From Dichetophora obliterata (taxonomy: Eukaryota > Arthropoda > Insecta > Diptera > Sciomyzidae): DNA of 64,000 bases. The stretch lies in contig OY986437.1 of NCBI GenBank assembly GCA_963920525.1, forward strand, positions 59,724,330 through 59,788,329. Direction: 5' to 3'. Made by a program: the position numbers and the translations under genes. Positions 45,076 through 56,479 of this stretch are shown piece after piece; the stretch's first letter is position 1; each line of letters opens with the position of its first letter. The notes beneath the pieces were generated by a model. That model saw only the letters and a program-made list of their open reading frames with translations, was not told the DNA's origin and ran no database searches.

Positions 45076-48000
45076 GCCTGTGCAATTGATAGCCATATCC
45101 TCACTTTTGTAAAACAGAACTTAAATAAAAACATTTTTTTTTAAATATCAATAAAATTGATTTTGGGGGTTAATAAGGTCTATTCTAAAATATTATTTAT
45201 TTTGCTATGCCACAACGTTTTTTTTAAGTTAAATCTTAATCTATTTCGAACATTTTGAATACGCATTCCGTACAAAATAAAAAGTTCTAAGCAAAAAAAA
45301 AAACTTCAGTAAAATAAAAGTTACGCTTATATGAATGCGCTCTTTTTTTCGATTTGATGTACGTATTTAGATGCATATATTTAAAACCTTTCCCCACAAA
45401 CCCCCTTGACTACCAATCAATAAAATAACTGCCTGGCTTAACGTATATGAGCTTAACGTACTACAACTACACGTGACAATATTTACAAATATTTGTCAAT
45501 AGTTAATAAATATTGTTAGACAGTCGTGGACAGTCGACTTAATAGGAATTAACCCTAACTGTTTTCTCAGTGTTCTCTGTAAGTTCTTCTTATATATAAG
45601 TGTATAAGTTTGCGAAGTATTTAGATATTATTGTTTTTGTTGTTGTTCTTGTTGCTGTCGCTTTCTGAATTGCCCACAAGTGTAATTTTAAGGATAACAA
45701 CTGAAGCGTATAAGAAGTTGTTGCATTTCCTGTTGTTGCTGCTACTATTGTTATCCTCTCTAAATGCTTTCTTTTCATTTGTTGCGCATTCAAGTGTCTC
45801 TTTCTTCATACTTGTACATTACACACACACACATACACACATAATTTATATAAATCTGTTTGTGTGTGTGTGTGATGTTTTTGCACCTGCAGCAACAACT
45901 GCCTTGTTTTAAGCTCAGCATTTACATTGTATTTCATTAATAGCTTTTTTTATTTACATACGTTATTCTATTCATAATTCCATTTTCTCTTTTATGTAAT
46001 TTTAACTTTATTTTTCTTTAAATTTTTTTAATTTTATTAATTTTATTCCATAGTAACAAAAATGCATAACATACTATGATAAACATTTTAGCTCAAAGAA
46101 TTTAACAGAATTTCATGAACGCAAATATTTGTGTTAACTCGTAAAAATTAAGAAATAGAAAAGAAATTAAAATAACTGCATCGTACTTAAAGCTGCCAGC
46201 TCTTCGATGAAAATACTTATTCTTTTCTGAAAACCGATTTACTGCATGTTTTAAGTACTTGTAATGTTATGTGACAAATGTTGTTTTTTAAAAAGTATTA
46301 TTTTTATGAAATTTAAAGATGTCTCGTATTATTGACACCTAATATCAAAAAGCGCATCCATACAAATTTTAAAAATCGTTTTTAAAGTACATGCAATTAT
46401 TTTCAAAAGACTCTATAAATTTCTTCTTTTAAGTTGTAATATCAAATTATTTCTTGTTTTAATATTAATTCAAAGTCAAAACCTTTCCACTCCCAAAATA
46501 TGCTAAAACTGAGTTCAAGGTCCATTAGTCTACACTTTGTTCTAGATTACCAGACATTAAAACAAGTCTTTAATGAATTTTCTCATTTATCAAACTCGAC
46601 TGCTTTTATGCTTGTCTTGCATGCTTTCAACTTAAATTAAGTAACGCTCTTGGGAATTTCATTAAATTTAGCCAAGTATTAAGCAAAATTGCTGCTCTAA
46701 AATTCACTCAAAATCCTCTACAAATAATAATCAGTGCTTAAGCCTATACTTTAGGAATTTATTTATTATATATCCTTTAACTGAGCGAAGCCTTTATTAC
46801 AAAATGTCTTCGCAACTTTATTGAATTCAATTCCATTCATCAACTTAAATCAATTAGAGGAAACGAAGTGGAAAATACGAAAATTACAACAAATTACTAG
46901 GAAAGCCAGTTCTGAAACTCAATTAGGAGGCAAAACAATGAGCAACAACAAGTTACTAAAATCAAATTCTTGTAATGCTGCTTCACAAATACCTACAAAT
47001 AAATAAACAGATAAAAGGCACAGCTACAAATATAAATGAAAGAATACAACTATGAAGGTATGAGAGAGAAAAAAAGGAGTTGTAAATAAAAAAGGACTTA
47101 AGGTGCTGTTACGGGTAGTGTTGTCGTAGTTGCTGTTGTGCAGTTCAAGATAAGGTTCACTGCGTTTCGTGGATGGTTTAAGAAAGTTGCCAACGCTGCA
47201 CAACAATTGATGAAAACTGCGAAACGCTGTTGCCTCATAATTGAATTTGCAACGACAGCTGCTGTTGATGATGACGTTAAATATATTGATGGTTGGGATC
47301 TGTTGTGGGCTGTTGGCCGGATGATTTAGGAAATATCAATAAGAACTAGAGTAAGCAGGAAAAATCTGAAAAGTTGGCAAAAGAACTTGAAAAAATACAG
47401 CGTGGTTGTGGAAAAACTCACATAATTGAATGATGTTTTTAAGCAAGCAAATGAGTTGAAAAAGCTGTCATTGTTTCAAAGTAACAAATCCTCAAGAAAA
47501 AAAAACTACTTAAGAAAAAACGGCTGTATCTTTGGCCAATAAAAATATATAATACATATACATAGTTCGGTCATCTGGTAACGCAAATGATCTTCCAGTC
47601 CAACTGTTGGACATTGTTTCCATTGGACATTCCATTGACAGATTTTAGCTTATACGTACTCAAAACGTTTTGTTGTACGTGCACTAATTGTATTGTTTAT
47701 AGAGCTTTTGTAACTTTTTTTTGCAACTTTCGTCCTAAATTATTTCAACGAGAGTGCGTCGATTAACTTAATTTGACTTTTGGCTATGAAGAACCATCAA
47801 AAAGCTTTTTTTTGAACGTGCCGCTTGCGGCCTTTAAGTTGAAAATCTAATTTACATGGGAAAAAAGTACAATTTTTTTTTTAATTTTTGCACATAATAG
47901 CCCAAAACTATCCTGTATCCATTTCTCGGTAATTTTTTCCAAACATGAATTTTCAAATATTTGGGAATTTTTTTTTTTGTAAAAATACCCAAACTCGAAA

Positions 48001-48213
48001 TTTCTAAAAAGGTTCGTTCACTTCTAGCAAAAAAATTTCATAACTACCAGGTTATTTAACATAATCGCATAATTATTTGTTTTCTGTTTTAAATATTGTT
48101 GTTACTCGCATAAGGAAACGGTTTAGGAACCTACTAAATACCAACTGGGAAAAGTGTTCAGTCTGGATCAGCAGAAATATTATGGACCTAGACACAGAAT
48201 ATCTCCCAAACGG
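45076..48213. other. Non-coding interval, mostly host-like
   Basis: No gene. 45580-45900 is rich in GTT/TTG runs and CA/GT microsatellites, and 46100-47340 looks single-copy. A 63-codon frame at 47138-47329 has no recognisable domain and is probably chance. Confidence 0.45.
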
Positions 48214-48215
48214 CG

Positions 48216-48252
48216 CACAGTGGGGCGAGCCCATACAAAGGGTTGGACATCG
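48216..48252 (+). repeat. Element end matching 57746-57785
   Basis: CACAGTGGGGCGAGCCCATACAAAGGGTTGGACATC here is repeated inverted at 57746-57785 with a few differences. The CAGTGGGGCGA start looks like a hAT terminus. The two face each other over 9.5 kb but their flanks differ, so they are more likely two partial copies of one family. Confidence 0.5.
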
Positions 48253-49009
48253 CATATTTCTTTGAATAATTGATTGTAACTCTGGAACCATTTGATGTAT
48301 TTTGACCAAATTTGAAACATGTCTTCTCAAAATTTTTTTATTAAATTCTTTAACCTTTATGAGCATAGCGGGTCTAGGAGACCCAAAAAATTCATAGGGG
48401 AAAAACATTTTTTTTTGTGTTTAGCGATATTTTGTACCTGTATTTTATTACGAAATGTGTTTTTAAACAAGAATTTATTAGCTTATTACGTTTAAAAGAT
48501 GTTTAAAGATAGCATACGTCTCCATTTAAAACAAATTACATGTAATATTAAGAGTAAACAGTAATTTATTAATACCACACAATTTTAAACAATATTCTTA
48601 ATTTTACACATAATCTGTAAACAGTAGCGTAACTATATTTTATGCGCCCGCCCGCAGTTTTCTAAAAGCGCCCTGCTATTTACTTTTAGAGTAAAACTAT
48701 GTTAGGCTACTAGAAGCGTAGGAGAAAACAAGAGAACTCTTAACAAAAAAAAAAGAGAACAAGAAGAGACTTTTTTAATTCAATAGTCAGCATTAGAGAG
48801 TATAAAAATATGCACGATAAAACTTGATTTTTGCGCATTAAAAAGCACGAAAAATCGAAAATATGCTCGATGAATTTAAAAATATGCTCGATAAAAATAT
48901 TTTAAGAGAAAAATTAAACAAAATTGTACATATTTTGGAACAGAATATATATTTCCAGTCTTATAAATGTTTTGAATAGCATTTGCTTTAAGCGTTTTAA
49001 TATTGGGGG

Positions 49010-50282
49010 TTGGAATTAGTTTTAAAGGTTTTCTAAGAGATGGCGTAACTATCAATAGATCGCAACGGGCAGACCTTTGACTATATTAATTTCAAAGCAC
49101 ATTGTCTAAGCTTCATTTTTCAGTATGTGTCATTCCACTGAAGTGTAAACAACATATATTTTTTTCTCTGTGAACATGTCGACTTTCGTTCCAACAAAAC
49201 GCAATTTGCGGGAAGGTTTACTTTTGTGCTTCCATTTGAAGAAAAAAGCGGTTGAAGCACAACGCACGCTTACTGGGGCTTACGGGGACTATGCTCCATC
49301 GATTTCTACTTGTGAGTACTGGTTCCGTCGGTTTAAAAGTGGTGATTTTGATACGGAAGACAAAGAGCGTCCGGGCCAGCCGAAAAAGTTTGAAGATGAG
49401 GAATTGGAGGCTTTGCTCGATGAAGACCCGTGTCTAACCCTTCAAGAATTGTCAGAATCATTGGGAGTCGACTTATCAACGGTCGGCAAACGCTTGAAGG
49501 CCATGGGAATGATTCAAAAGCAAGGAAATTGGGTGCCGTACCAGTTGAAGCCGAGAGACGTTGAACGGCGATTTTACATGTGCGAACAACTGCTTCAACG
49601 GCATAAAAGGAAGAGTTTTTTGCATCGTATTGTCACTGGCGATGAAAAGTGGATCCATTACGATAATTCTAAGCGAAAAAAATCGTGGGGACCACCCGGC
49701 CATGCATCAACATCGAGGGCCAAGCCGAATATTCATGGCGCCAAGCTTATGCTGTGTATTTGGTGGGATCAGAAGGGTGTCGTGTACTATGAGCTGCTAA
49801 AACCAAACGAAACCATCACTGGGGAACGCTACCAACAACAATTGATGCAATTGAGCCGAGCATTAAAGGTTAAACGGCCGGAATATGCCAAAAGACACGA
49901 CAAAGTGGTTTTTCAACATGACAACGCACGGCCACATGTTGCAAGAACCGTCAAGGAAACGTTGGAGGCGCTGAATTGGGATGTGCTACCCCACCCGCCT
50001 TATAGCCCAGACATAGCCCCTTCCGACTACCACCTATTCAGATCGATGACGCATGGCTTGGCTGAGCAGCGCTTCACTTCTTACGAGGATACCAAAAAAT
50101 GGGTCGATTCGTGGATTGCCTCAAAAGACGAATCGTTCTTCCGGCGCGGAATCCATATGCTGCCAGAAAGATGGGAAAATGTTGTAGCTAACGATGGACA
50201 ATACTTTGAATAATATACATTGTACCGTTGTTTCTAAATAAATGCTCAAAAACCAAAAAAAAACCTTTAAAATTAATTCCAA
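49010..50282 (+). mobile_element. Mariner element, apparently complete
   Basis: TTGGAATTAGTTTTAAAGGTTTT starts at 49010. Its inverted counterpart TTGGAATTAATTTTAAAGG ends at 50282, enclosing about 1.27 kb, the standard mariner size. TA dinucleotides lie outside but at unequal distance (TATTGGGGG left, CGTA right), so one end may be a few bases off. Confidence 0.82.
49176..50213 (+). CDS. Mariner transposase (mauritiana type), intact ORF
   Basis: A DD34D transposase that cuts and pastes mariner ends at TA sites. The ORF from the ATG at 49176 is 345 codons, the usual length, with no stop or shift. An in-frame GTG two codons upstream is not needed. Numbering from this ATG, the first ~110 residues form the paired helix-turn-helix DNA-binding region, followed by the linker motif WVPYQL. 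Catalytic residues are Asp156 (VTGDEKWIHYDN), Asp249 (FQHDNARPH) and Asp284 (YSPDIAPSDYHLF), with 34 residues between the last two. The C terminus, GIHMLPERWENVVANDGQYF, is typical of the mauritiana subfamily. It sits inside a decayed hAT, so it arrived later. All key residues are intact; activity is not shown by sequence. Confidence 0.93.
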   Translation: MSTFVPTKRNLREGLLLCFHLKKKAVEAQRTLTGAYGDYAPSISTCEYWFRRFKSGDFDTEDKERPGQPKKFEDEELEALLDEDPCLTLQELSESLGVDLSTVGKRLKAMGMIQKQGNWVPYQLKPRDVERRFYMCEQLLQRHKRKSFLHRIVTGDEKWIHYDNSKRKKSWGPPGHASTSRAKPNIHGAKLMLCIWWDQKGVVYYELLKPNETITGERYQQQLMQLSRALKVKRPEYAKRHDKVVFQHDNARPHVARTVKETLEALNWDVLPHPPYSPDIAPSDYHLFRSMTHGLAEQRFTSYEDTKKWVDSWIASKDESFFRRGIHMLPERWENVVANDGQYFE

Positions 50283-50409
50283 CGTAAAAACTTAAAAATA
50301 ATATTAACTTGTACTGAACAACTTCGTTTTCAGTCTTTTTGTTACTTAAAAAAAAATATAAAATGCTTAACTTAAAAAAAAAACAATATAAAATGCAGTT
50401 AAATATTTT

Positions 50410-50616
50410 TCAAATTTTAGAGTGGTAATAAACTACCAAGTGTTGCTTTAAATTCTCCATTGAAAAATTTCTCCGTTTTTCAGTTAGAAACGATGAATGT
50501 GCAGAGAATCTACGTTCAACATCGCAAGATGTTGCCGGGCAATATCTTAGGTTTGATAATTCTTCGGGCGAAAGTTTGCTCGCATACTCACTAAAAACTC
50601 GTTTGTTTTTAAACAA
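50410..50616 (-). pseudogene. hAT transposase C-terminal dimerisation domain remnant
   Basis: RYCPATSCDVERRFSAHSS, then FLTEKRRNFSMENLKQHLVV and YYHSK, match the hAT dimerisation block (PATS..ERxFS....TxxRxxL....L). About 68 residues are readable. The catalytic RNase H-like part upstream is not recognisable, so the protein is dead. It lies inside the TCTGTAAA-flanked hAT and is presumably that element's own transposase. Confidence 0.8.
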
Positions 50617-50985
50617 AATTTTTCGAAGACTTTATGTCCTTAAATCCTACATTACGATGCAATATGCAAATGCATATTTTTATCCTCTCATTTATTACAA
50701 CAGTTATATATTATCAATATCTTATTTTATAAATAATTTTATATATTATTTTAAAATTCTATTAAAAAATTCATTCTGTTAAAAAAAAGCAATAACGTAA
50801 AAAACACATCTTATAATATCAAATATAATACAATTTATAATCAATATTATAAGATTTGACCACAAATTAGGTAAAAAGAAAACATATATAAATTATTTAA
50901 AAATGTTAAACTAACTTAAAGTTTGAAAAATTAGATCAATAATTTTCTTATTGGTAAAATGATAATTTTAAGATGTTAAGTTTAA

Positions 50986-51673
50986 GGTACTATTACAGTG
51001 TGTAGCTATAAAAAACACCTTTTTTACCTAGTATTATTAACTTTAATGATTCAAATTTTTTACATGATGAAGAATTATACAAGAGGAAATAAAAAGAAAT
51101 GTTTTGTCTTTAAAGTTGTTGTTAATTTCCTACAGGGCGTTGAAGTTAGCGTGTTTAAAGAATTGTTGCACATAACAACATTGGTTTCTCGTCTCCAGCA
51201 TTTACAAGCGTCTGAAAATAGTAAATTAAAGTGCATTCTTGAGTTAAGGGTTGCAGTTGAGTACCAACCTCCGCAAAAAAAAAAATAAAAAATAAAAAAA
51301 TGTACAAAAAACTCTCTTTTTTGCCGAAACTTTCGGCCATACAAAAACAATAAAAGTTTTTTGGCTTTTTATAGGTCTAGTGCTTAACATAGTCTATAAA
51401 AATCACAATGAACCAAGATTCATTGAAATCGATCAAGTAGAATTCCAGATATCTTAGAAGCCAATTCGAAAGACCTTGTTTCGGGAAAACGCGATTAAAT
51501 ATTTAAAGGTTCTTGAATATTACGCGACATGCGAATATAATATATGTTATAACTTTTTTCTATTTGATATTTTTTTCTAAAATTTTGTATACGTATTCTT
51601 AAGACCTTACAGAACCATATTCTATCGAAAAACTAAAATGAATTTTAAATTTTTTACACACTGTAATAGTACC
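50986..51673. mobile_element. MITE with GGTACTATTACAGTGTGTA ends, TTAA flanks
   Basis: The inverted ends GGTACTATTACAGTGTGTA are identical for 19 bp and flanked by TTAA at 50982-50985 and 51674-51677. A TTAA target suggests piggyBac, although TA (mariner) cannot be excluded because TTAA contains it. Frames inside have no known domain. Confidence 0.72.
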
Positions 51674-53559
51674 TTAAATGTTATCTGTTAACTAAAAAAT
51701 TTAACTAATGTCACAAAATATGACCAACTGAATGATTAAAATTTCATCAGCAGCTGACTTGCTGAAAATATGAAAGCTAACGGGTAAATCAACTTCGACC
51801 ATAATCAAGTTTTGCCAAACAAAGGTGACTTTTGCTCAAAAAAATCGGCTTTTTTCACGTCGATTATTGCACCCTGAGAAATCGTCTGTACATGACTTAT
51901 ATTTTATTTAAGCACATATTATTTAATTATTTTTCATTTATTGTTGTTCATTTTAAACAATAATAATTTGCAAAGGAAATAAATATTTTGGTATATCTTA
52001 ATTTTTTTTTTAAACAAACGTCGCACAGTCTAACGTCCCCATTCTTGGCCAAAAAGAGAAGGAGTGATCGTAGAGCTATGAGAATTGGCACGAAAATCTT
52101 TCTTGGCAAAGTTAAGTAATTTTGAAAAAGTTATACAAATCCGCCCTCTGCCACACCCACCTCCCATATAAACGAAACCCATTTTTGCCTGAAACTTCAT
52201 TAAGTCTTCTTTCAAAACAGCGAAATTTGCTACATCAATATCTTTTGTGATTATAGATAAAAGGAAAATTTTATAGGCGAATGCCACTCCCATTTATCAT
52301 ATTTTAGTAACTCAGCCTTGAAAAATACTACCAACACAAGTTAACTACGTTTTTGTTTAAATTTGTAAGCTTTTATGATTACAGCAAGGAAATTTTAGAA
52401 ATTGAGTTATTTTGTGTTTGTATATCTTCCGTCTTAGTAAGTATAAGCTAGAAATTTTGGTGTAAGACTTGGTGTAACGTAGTTCTAATAATTTCTTTCG
52501 TGAAAAACTATAGTCAATCTTTCTCAAAATTATTTTTTAAACATTTTTAAAAATTTGTATCCCACTATTAGTGTTTACTTTTATGATAAGATTCAAACCA
52601 TATGTTAAAAATGTAAACAAACACAGTAATTTGCCAGATATAAGAAATTTAAACTTTTTTTTGATATACAAAAAAAAAAAAAATAGGTTAAATAATATGT
52701 GAATAACAAGAAAAATTTAATTTTTAACTTTGACGGCTTGTCATAACGAAACGGTTGCAACTATTAAAAAAATTCATTTTGATTTTTTCACCCAGGATAT
52801 TTTCTATTGAAAGCTATAAAAAATTGGAAAAAATTAAAACATCGATATACCATATTTTCGGCCGCATATTTTACACTGTGTGTCGTTCTCCACTTCATTT
52901 ATATTTTCATCAAGGGACTTGAGGGCGCCCCTGGCTTAGTTGCGCCCGCCCGCAATGCGGGCTCTGCGGGCCCGCGTTTTACGCCACTGTCTGTAAAACT
53001 TATGTTTTCACTTTCCTCATCAAAGAGATCTTTTGCTTCAATTAGATAGCTTTGTGGTGATTTTTTATTAAAACCAAGGCTTGAAAGTACTGGATCTGAA
53101 TTGAGCAGAAGGGCATGCAAATGATCTGAATTGCAGGCAGATCTTGAAAATTTTCTCATGTTGTGAAGTCTGAAGAACCGAAAAAGTAAATGATGGGCCT
53201 TTTGCGCATCCTCGGATAACTGACCTATGGGTACTATCTCTTTATGAACTATATCCGCACTGTGCATTAATATTTTTTGTACAGAAACAGGCATGTAGGT
53301 TCAACGTATAATTTTGCTGTTTTCAAACAATAATTTTTGAATTGTGATTTAAATTTTAAGACCAGATGCTAAATTTTTACGCATTAACGTAAAACAAAGT
53401 AATTCATATATGTATATCTTAAAATGTTTTATCTGCAATATAACATAAAATCGTATAACTAAATTTTCGTCTACGCCAGTGATTTCTGAACTCTTCTTGT
53501 AATTAGTAAAAAATCTGCGAGCTGTGTTACGGTCATGACTATTACCAGAGCCTTGCAAT

Positions 53560-55432
53560 CAGTGTGACCAGAGTGGAATATTATATTCCACTTTGGCATA
53601 TTTTACCTTCGGGAAGCATATTTTTTTTTATAAAAATAAGCATAAGGAGTGGAATATTTTGCGTATTCCTATATTTTTTAAAATAAACAAAAATTGCAAT
53701 AAAAAATATCTATTTGAATACTAAGTGGTTATTTTTGGCTATCGACATTTTATATTTTTTTATCTCTGAACAACCTTGTGAAATGCAATATAAGGAATTC
53801 GTTTTGTGGTTAACTTCTTCATTGTCAATTTTATTGTAATTTATTTAATAACTACACGCAGCTTAAAAAATAAAGTAAATTTTCTTATATGTTTGTTTGG
53901 TCGGATTTTTTATGGATTATGTTACAGCAGTAAGCAATATACTTAAGACAACATAAGGGGTATTCACGATGTGTTGTATTTCCCTTTGTTTTGTGTATTT
54001 TTGATAAATTTGATATTTGATTTTTGATATAACCCTGTGGAAAAAATGCAACGATGGAACACTATTGTATTCTGTGTAAATTTCGTTGCGTATTAGATCA
54101 GATGATTGTACAAGCATTTCTACTCAGCATATAGCAAGCTACCGGCTACGCTGTTAGTTTATTTAATAAAAATTAATATTTTTTATTCTTTTATTTCAAT
54201 TTTTGTATGCTTTCCTTTAGTTAAATTATGATTTAAATTAATATTTCCAAACAGAAGTTCATACCAAAATCAGCTGATTTTAAAAATACAATATGTACTT
54301 TACTGAAGGTTCGTTCACAAAATTGTAAGTATTGTAAATTTTTATCAAAAATTTATCAAAAATGCACCACATCGTGAATATCCTTACTATTGCAAACAAA
54401 ATTTATTTCTTTGAACTATTTTTAAAAGTGGATTCAAAGCAACAAAGCAGAAAAAAGTTATTGATCAAAGTTGGGAATCTGAAGCAGATTTATCAAAATT
54501 TGTGCTTTCCTCGCATAGTTTACCATTTAGCAATGCTGAGGTTGTGAAAATGTTTAGTTATATGAATCTTATTTAAACGAAAATTCGAAATAGAATGCAA
54601 GAAAAACTCTTAAATTATTTGTTGAATGTAAGAACATGGCTACATGTTTAAAAAAAGTGTTGTTATACCGATTAAATATCAGATAGCTTAATAAAAAAAA
54701 TTTAGAAATGCGAACTTCTATGATAATAATACAAGCAACAATTTAAGTATTGATCTCGAAGATGTGCCTGAATTTTAATTTTGTATATTGTATATCGTTA
54801 CTTAATATTCAAAAAACCATAACAACGTTTATAATTTTTTATAGGAGAAGCCAATAACGTTTTAAAATAGCACATATAGTAGATTGTAAAGTGATAATTT
54901 CTTCATAATTTCGTTTGTTAAGTAGTTATTTTTAGGTATTTGTCAAAAAAGGCTTTTAAATCTAAAATATGTCCCATTTAAAAACATTTTTGGCTTCTCC
55001 TACAAAAAATTAAAAATGTTGTTGGGGTTTTTATATTTTAGGTGACAATATGTAATACACCTATATGTTTCTGACTTAAAAATAAAGTTTTCTCTGTGAG
55101 AAAAGTATTTCACTATTTTTAAGAGAATATAATTCTTGAAAAGACTTTTGTAAAGTACAAATCAACTGATATATGCTTTGTTTACGTCTTATTAATATAA
55201 TTTATTTAATATTAACTTATGTTTTATAAATTTAAATGTGATAGTAATCAAGTAAATGTTTTTAAGATTGCTTCTGTGTTCCTTTTATATGCATATTTAG
55301 TCTTATTTAGATATATATCTTTGAAATTGAAAGTGGAATATTTTTGTGATATATAAAAATTGAAAGTGGAATATTTAGCATATTTTTTTTTAACAAAAAG
55401 CATATTTTTTTAAAAATCTTCTGGTCACACTG
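53560..55432. mobile_element. hAT element with CAGTGTGACCAGA ends, exact TSD
   Basis: The exact 8-bp duplication CTTGCAAT lies at 53552-53559 and 55433-55440. CAGTGTGACCAGA is identical at both ends. GTGGAATATT recurs near both ends as a subterminal motif. No transposase is seen, so it is non-autonomous. Joining the flanks restores a frame of the decayed gene (ADDELQ joined to GSGNSHDRNT). Confidence 0.88.
53956..54384. mobile_element. MITE with AGGGGTATTCACGATGTG ends
   Basis: Inverted ends AGGGGTATTCACGATGTG and AGGATATTCACGATGTG are flanked by TA, nested in the CTTGCAAT hAT. Same family as 24943-25347 by the AGGGTATTCAC start and size. Confidence 0.7.
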
Positions 55433-56479
55433 CTTGCAATTCGTCGTCAGCAAAATAGTATAGTGGTGTTGATTCAATTACTTTTATCATAATCTTTAAA
55501 TTTTGGTTATTATACACGCAGAAAAAAAAATGTTTACTGGAAACATAATAGAAGATGATATTAATGTATGTATTTAAAAACTTTTTTGTAGCAAACAATT
55601 TTGTATTTCTGCGTATATTTCACTGCTTAATAAAAAATACCTGTTTCACTTTTAAAATTATCCTGTATTTTCTTCTTTCTCTCTTCGTTAACTTGCTTAT
55701 TTTGTCTTCGAGCAGACCAAGTCTTGAACGGCAAATTGTATGCTATGTGTAGCATGCATTCGAAGTATCAAATCCATGAGTGTAATGATGATAGTCCGAA
55801 TGAATAAAATTCTTCTTTTGAATTGTTTGTAAAAGCTGTATCCAAGTTATTCATGTCCTTGGGACTGGTACTGCATATATAACATTTACTGGAACATTTA
55901 TTTCCCGTGAAATCATTGCAAATTTTTGTATCAATTATTGTCTTTAGCAACTGTTTTAAGTATCCGGGAAGTTGTCGTGTCAAGTATACTCTGCAATTAA
56001 ATTTTTACCTCAATATCCGTAATGGTTTTTGTGTTTAAACTTGGATAGCATTCTTCCTTTGCTTTTTGAATGTAGTTGTAACTTGGAATTAGATCATTTT
56101 GATAGTCATTTACCAACGAGCGCATGAGTAGATATTGATTCCTTGTTAACTGGGCCTTTACGTATAGTGCAAGTGCATCTTTGCTAGGCATCAATTAACA
56201 AGACTCTGTTTGGGCTATTAGTTTCTCGCAAAAACGCCTTATTTCTTTGGAGTATTCCGGTTGTCGTAAATAAATCGGTACACATAGCGTGCGTCATCGT
56301 CTTTAAGCATTTTTTCCGCTGCATACTCGACGTAATCGCCGGGACAATTTCTCAATGTTTCGGTTCGCCTTCTCTTTTGCCTTTATGATAAGTCGTCAAA
56401 TGGTTTTGCAACTATTTGCAGAGGCCTTAATGGCGAACTCAATGTTTGTTCAAATAAAACTTCTTCTGGCCAATTAAAA

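Larger units (their letters stand above)
48622..52989 (-). mobile_element. hAT element with CAGTRGCGTAA ends, carrying a mariner and a MITE
   Basis: The exact 8-bp duplication TCTGTAAA lies at 48614-48621 and 52990-52997. The ends are CAGTAGCGTAAC and CAGTGGCGTAAAAC (inverted), each followed by unusually GC-rich CGCCCGCCCGC sequence. A hAT transposase C terminus survives at 50410-50616. A mariner (49010-50282) and a MITE (50986-51673) are nested inside. The element landed a few codons before the stop of the decayed gene at 52990-56470. Confidence 0.87.
52990..56470 (-). pseudogene. Second decayed multicopy insect gene of unknown function, split by two hATs
   Basis: Minus-strand fragments in order: SPLRPLQIVAKPFDDLS and RQKRRRTETLRNCPGDYVEY (about 56470-56290); ALALYVKAQLTRNQYLLMRS and IQKAKEECYPS (56194-55997); FTGNKCSSKCYICSTSP and FYSFGLSSLHSWI (55983-55768); then, across a hAT, GSGNSHDRNTARRFF and SEITGVDENLVIRF (53558-53349); and MPVSVQKILMHSADIV, PIGQLSEDAQKAHHLLFRFF and LLLNSDPVLSSLGF (53294-52990). 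I recognise this order from an abundant unnamed insect family, perhaps transposon-encoded. There are in-frame stops (EVKI stop LQSILDTT) and frameshifts. The open frame past 52990 is a read-through into the hAT end; without the hAT the protein ends at SFTDYV and a stop. Confidence 0.7.

Noticed and set aside
45590..45912. Overlapping frames with Asn/Thr or Leu runs
   Set aside because: Translations of GTT/CAA trinucleotide runs and CA microsatellites.
47138..47329. 63-codon plus-strand frame as a small gene
   Set aside because: No recognised domain, no flanking splice or poly-A context; may be chance in a more GC-rich patch.
52899..52989. C-terminal extension GVKRGPAEPALRAG of the 131-codon minus frame
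   Set aside because: This part lies inside the hAT terminal sequence; the host frame ends a few codons after the target duplication.
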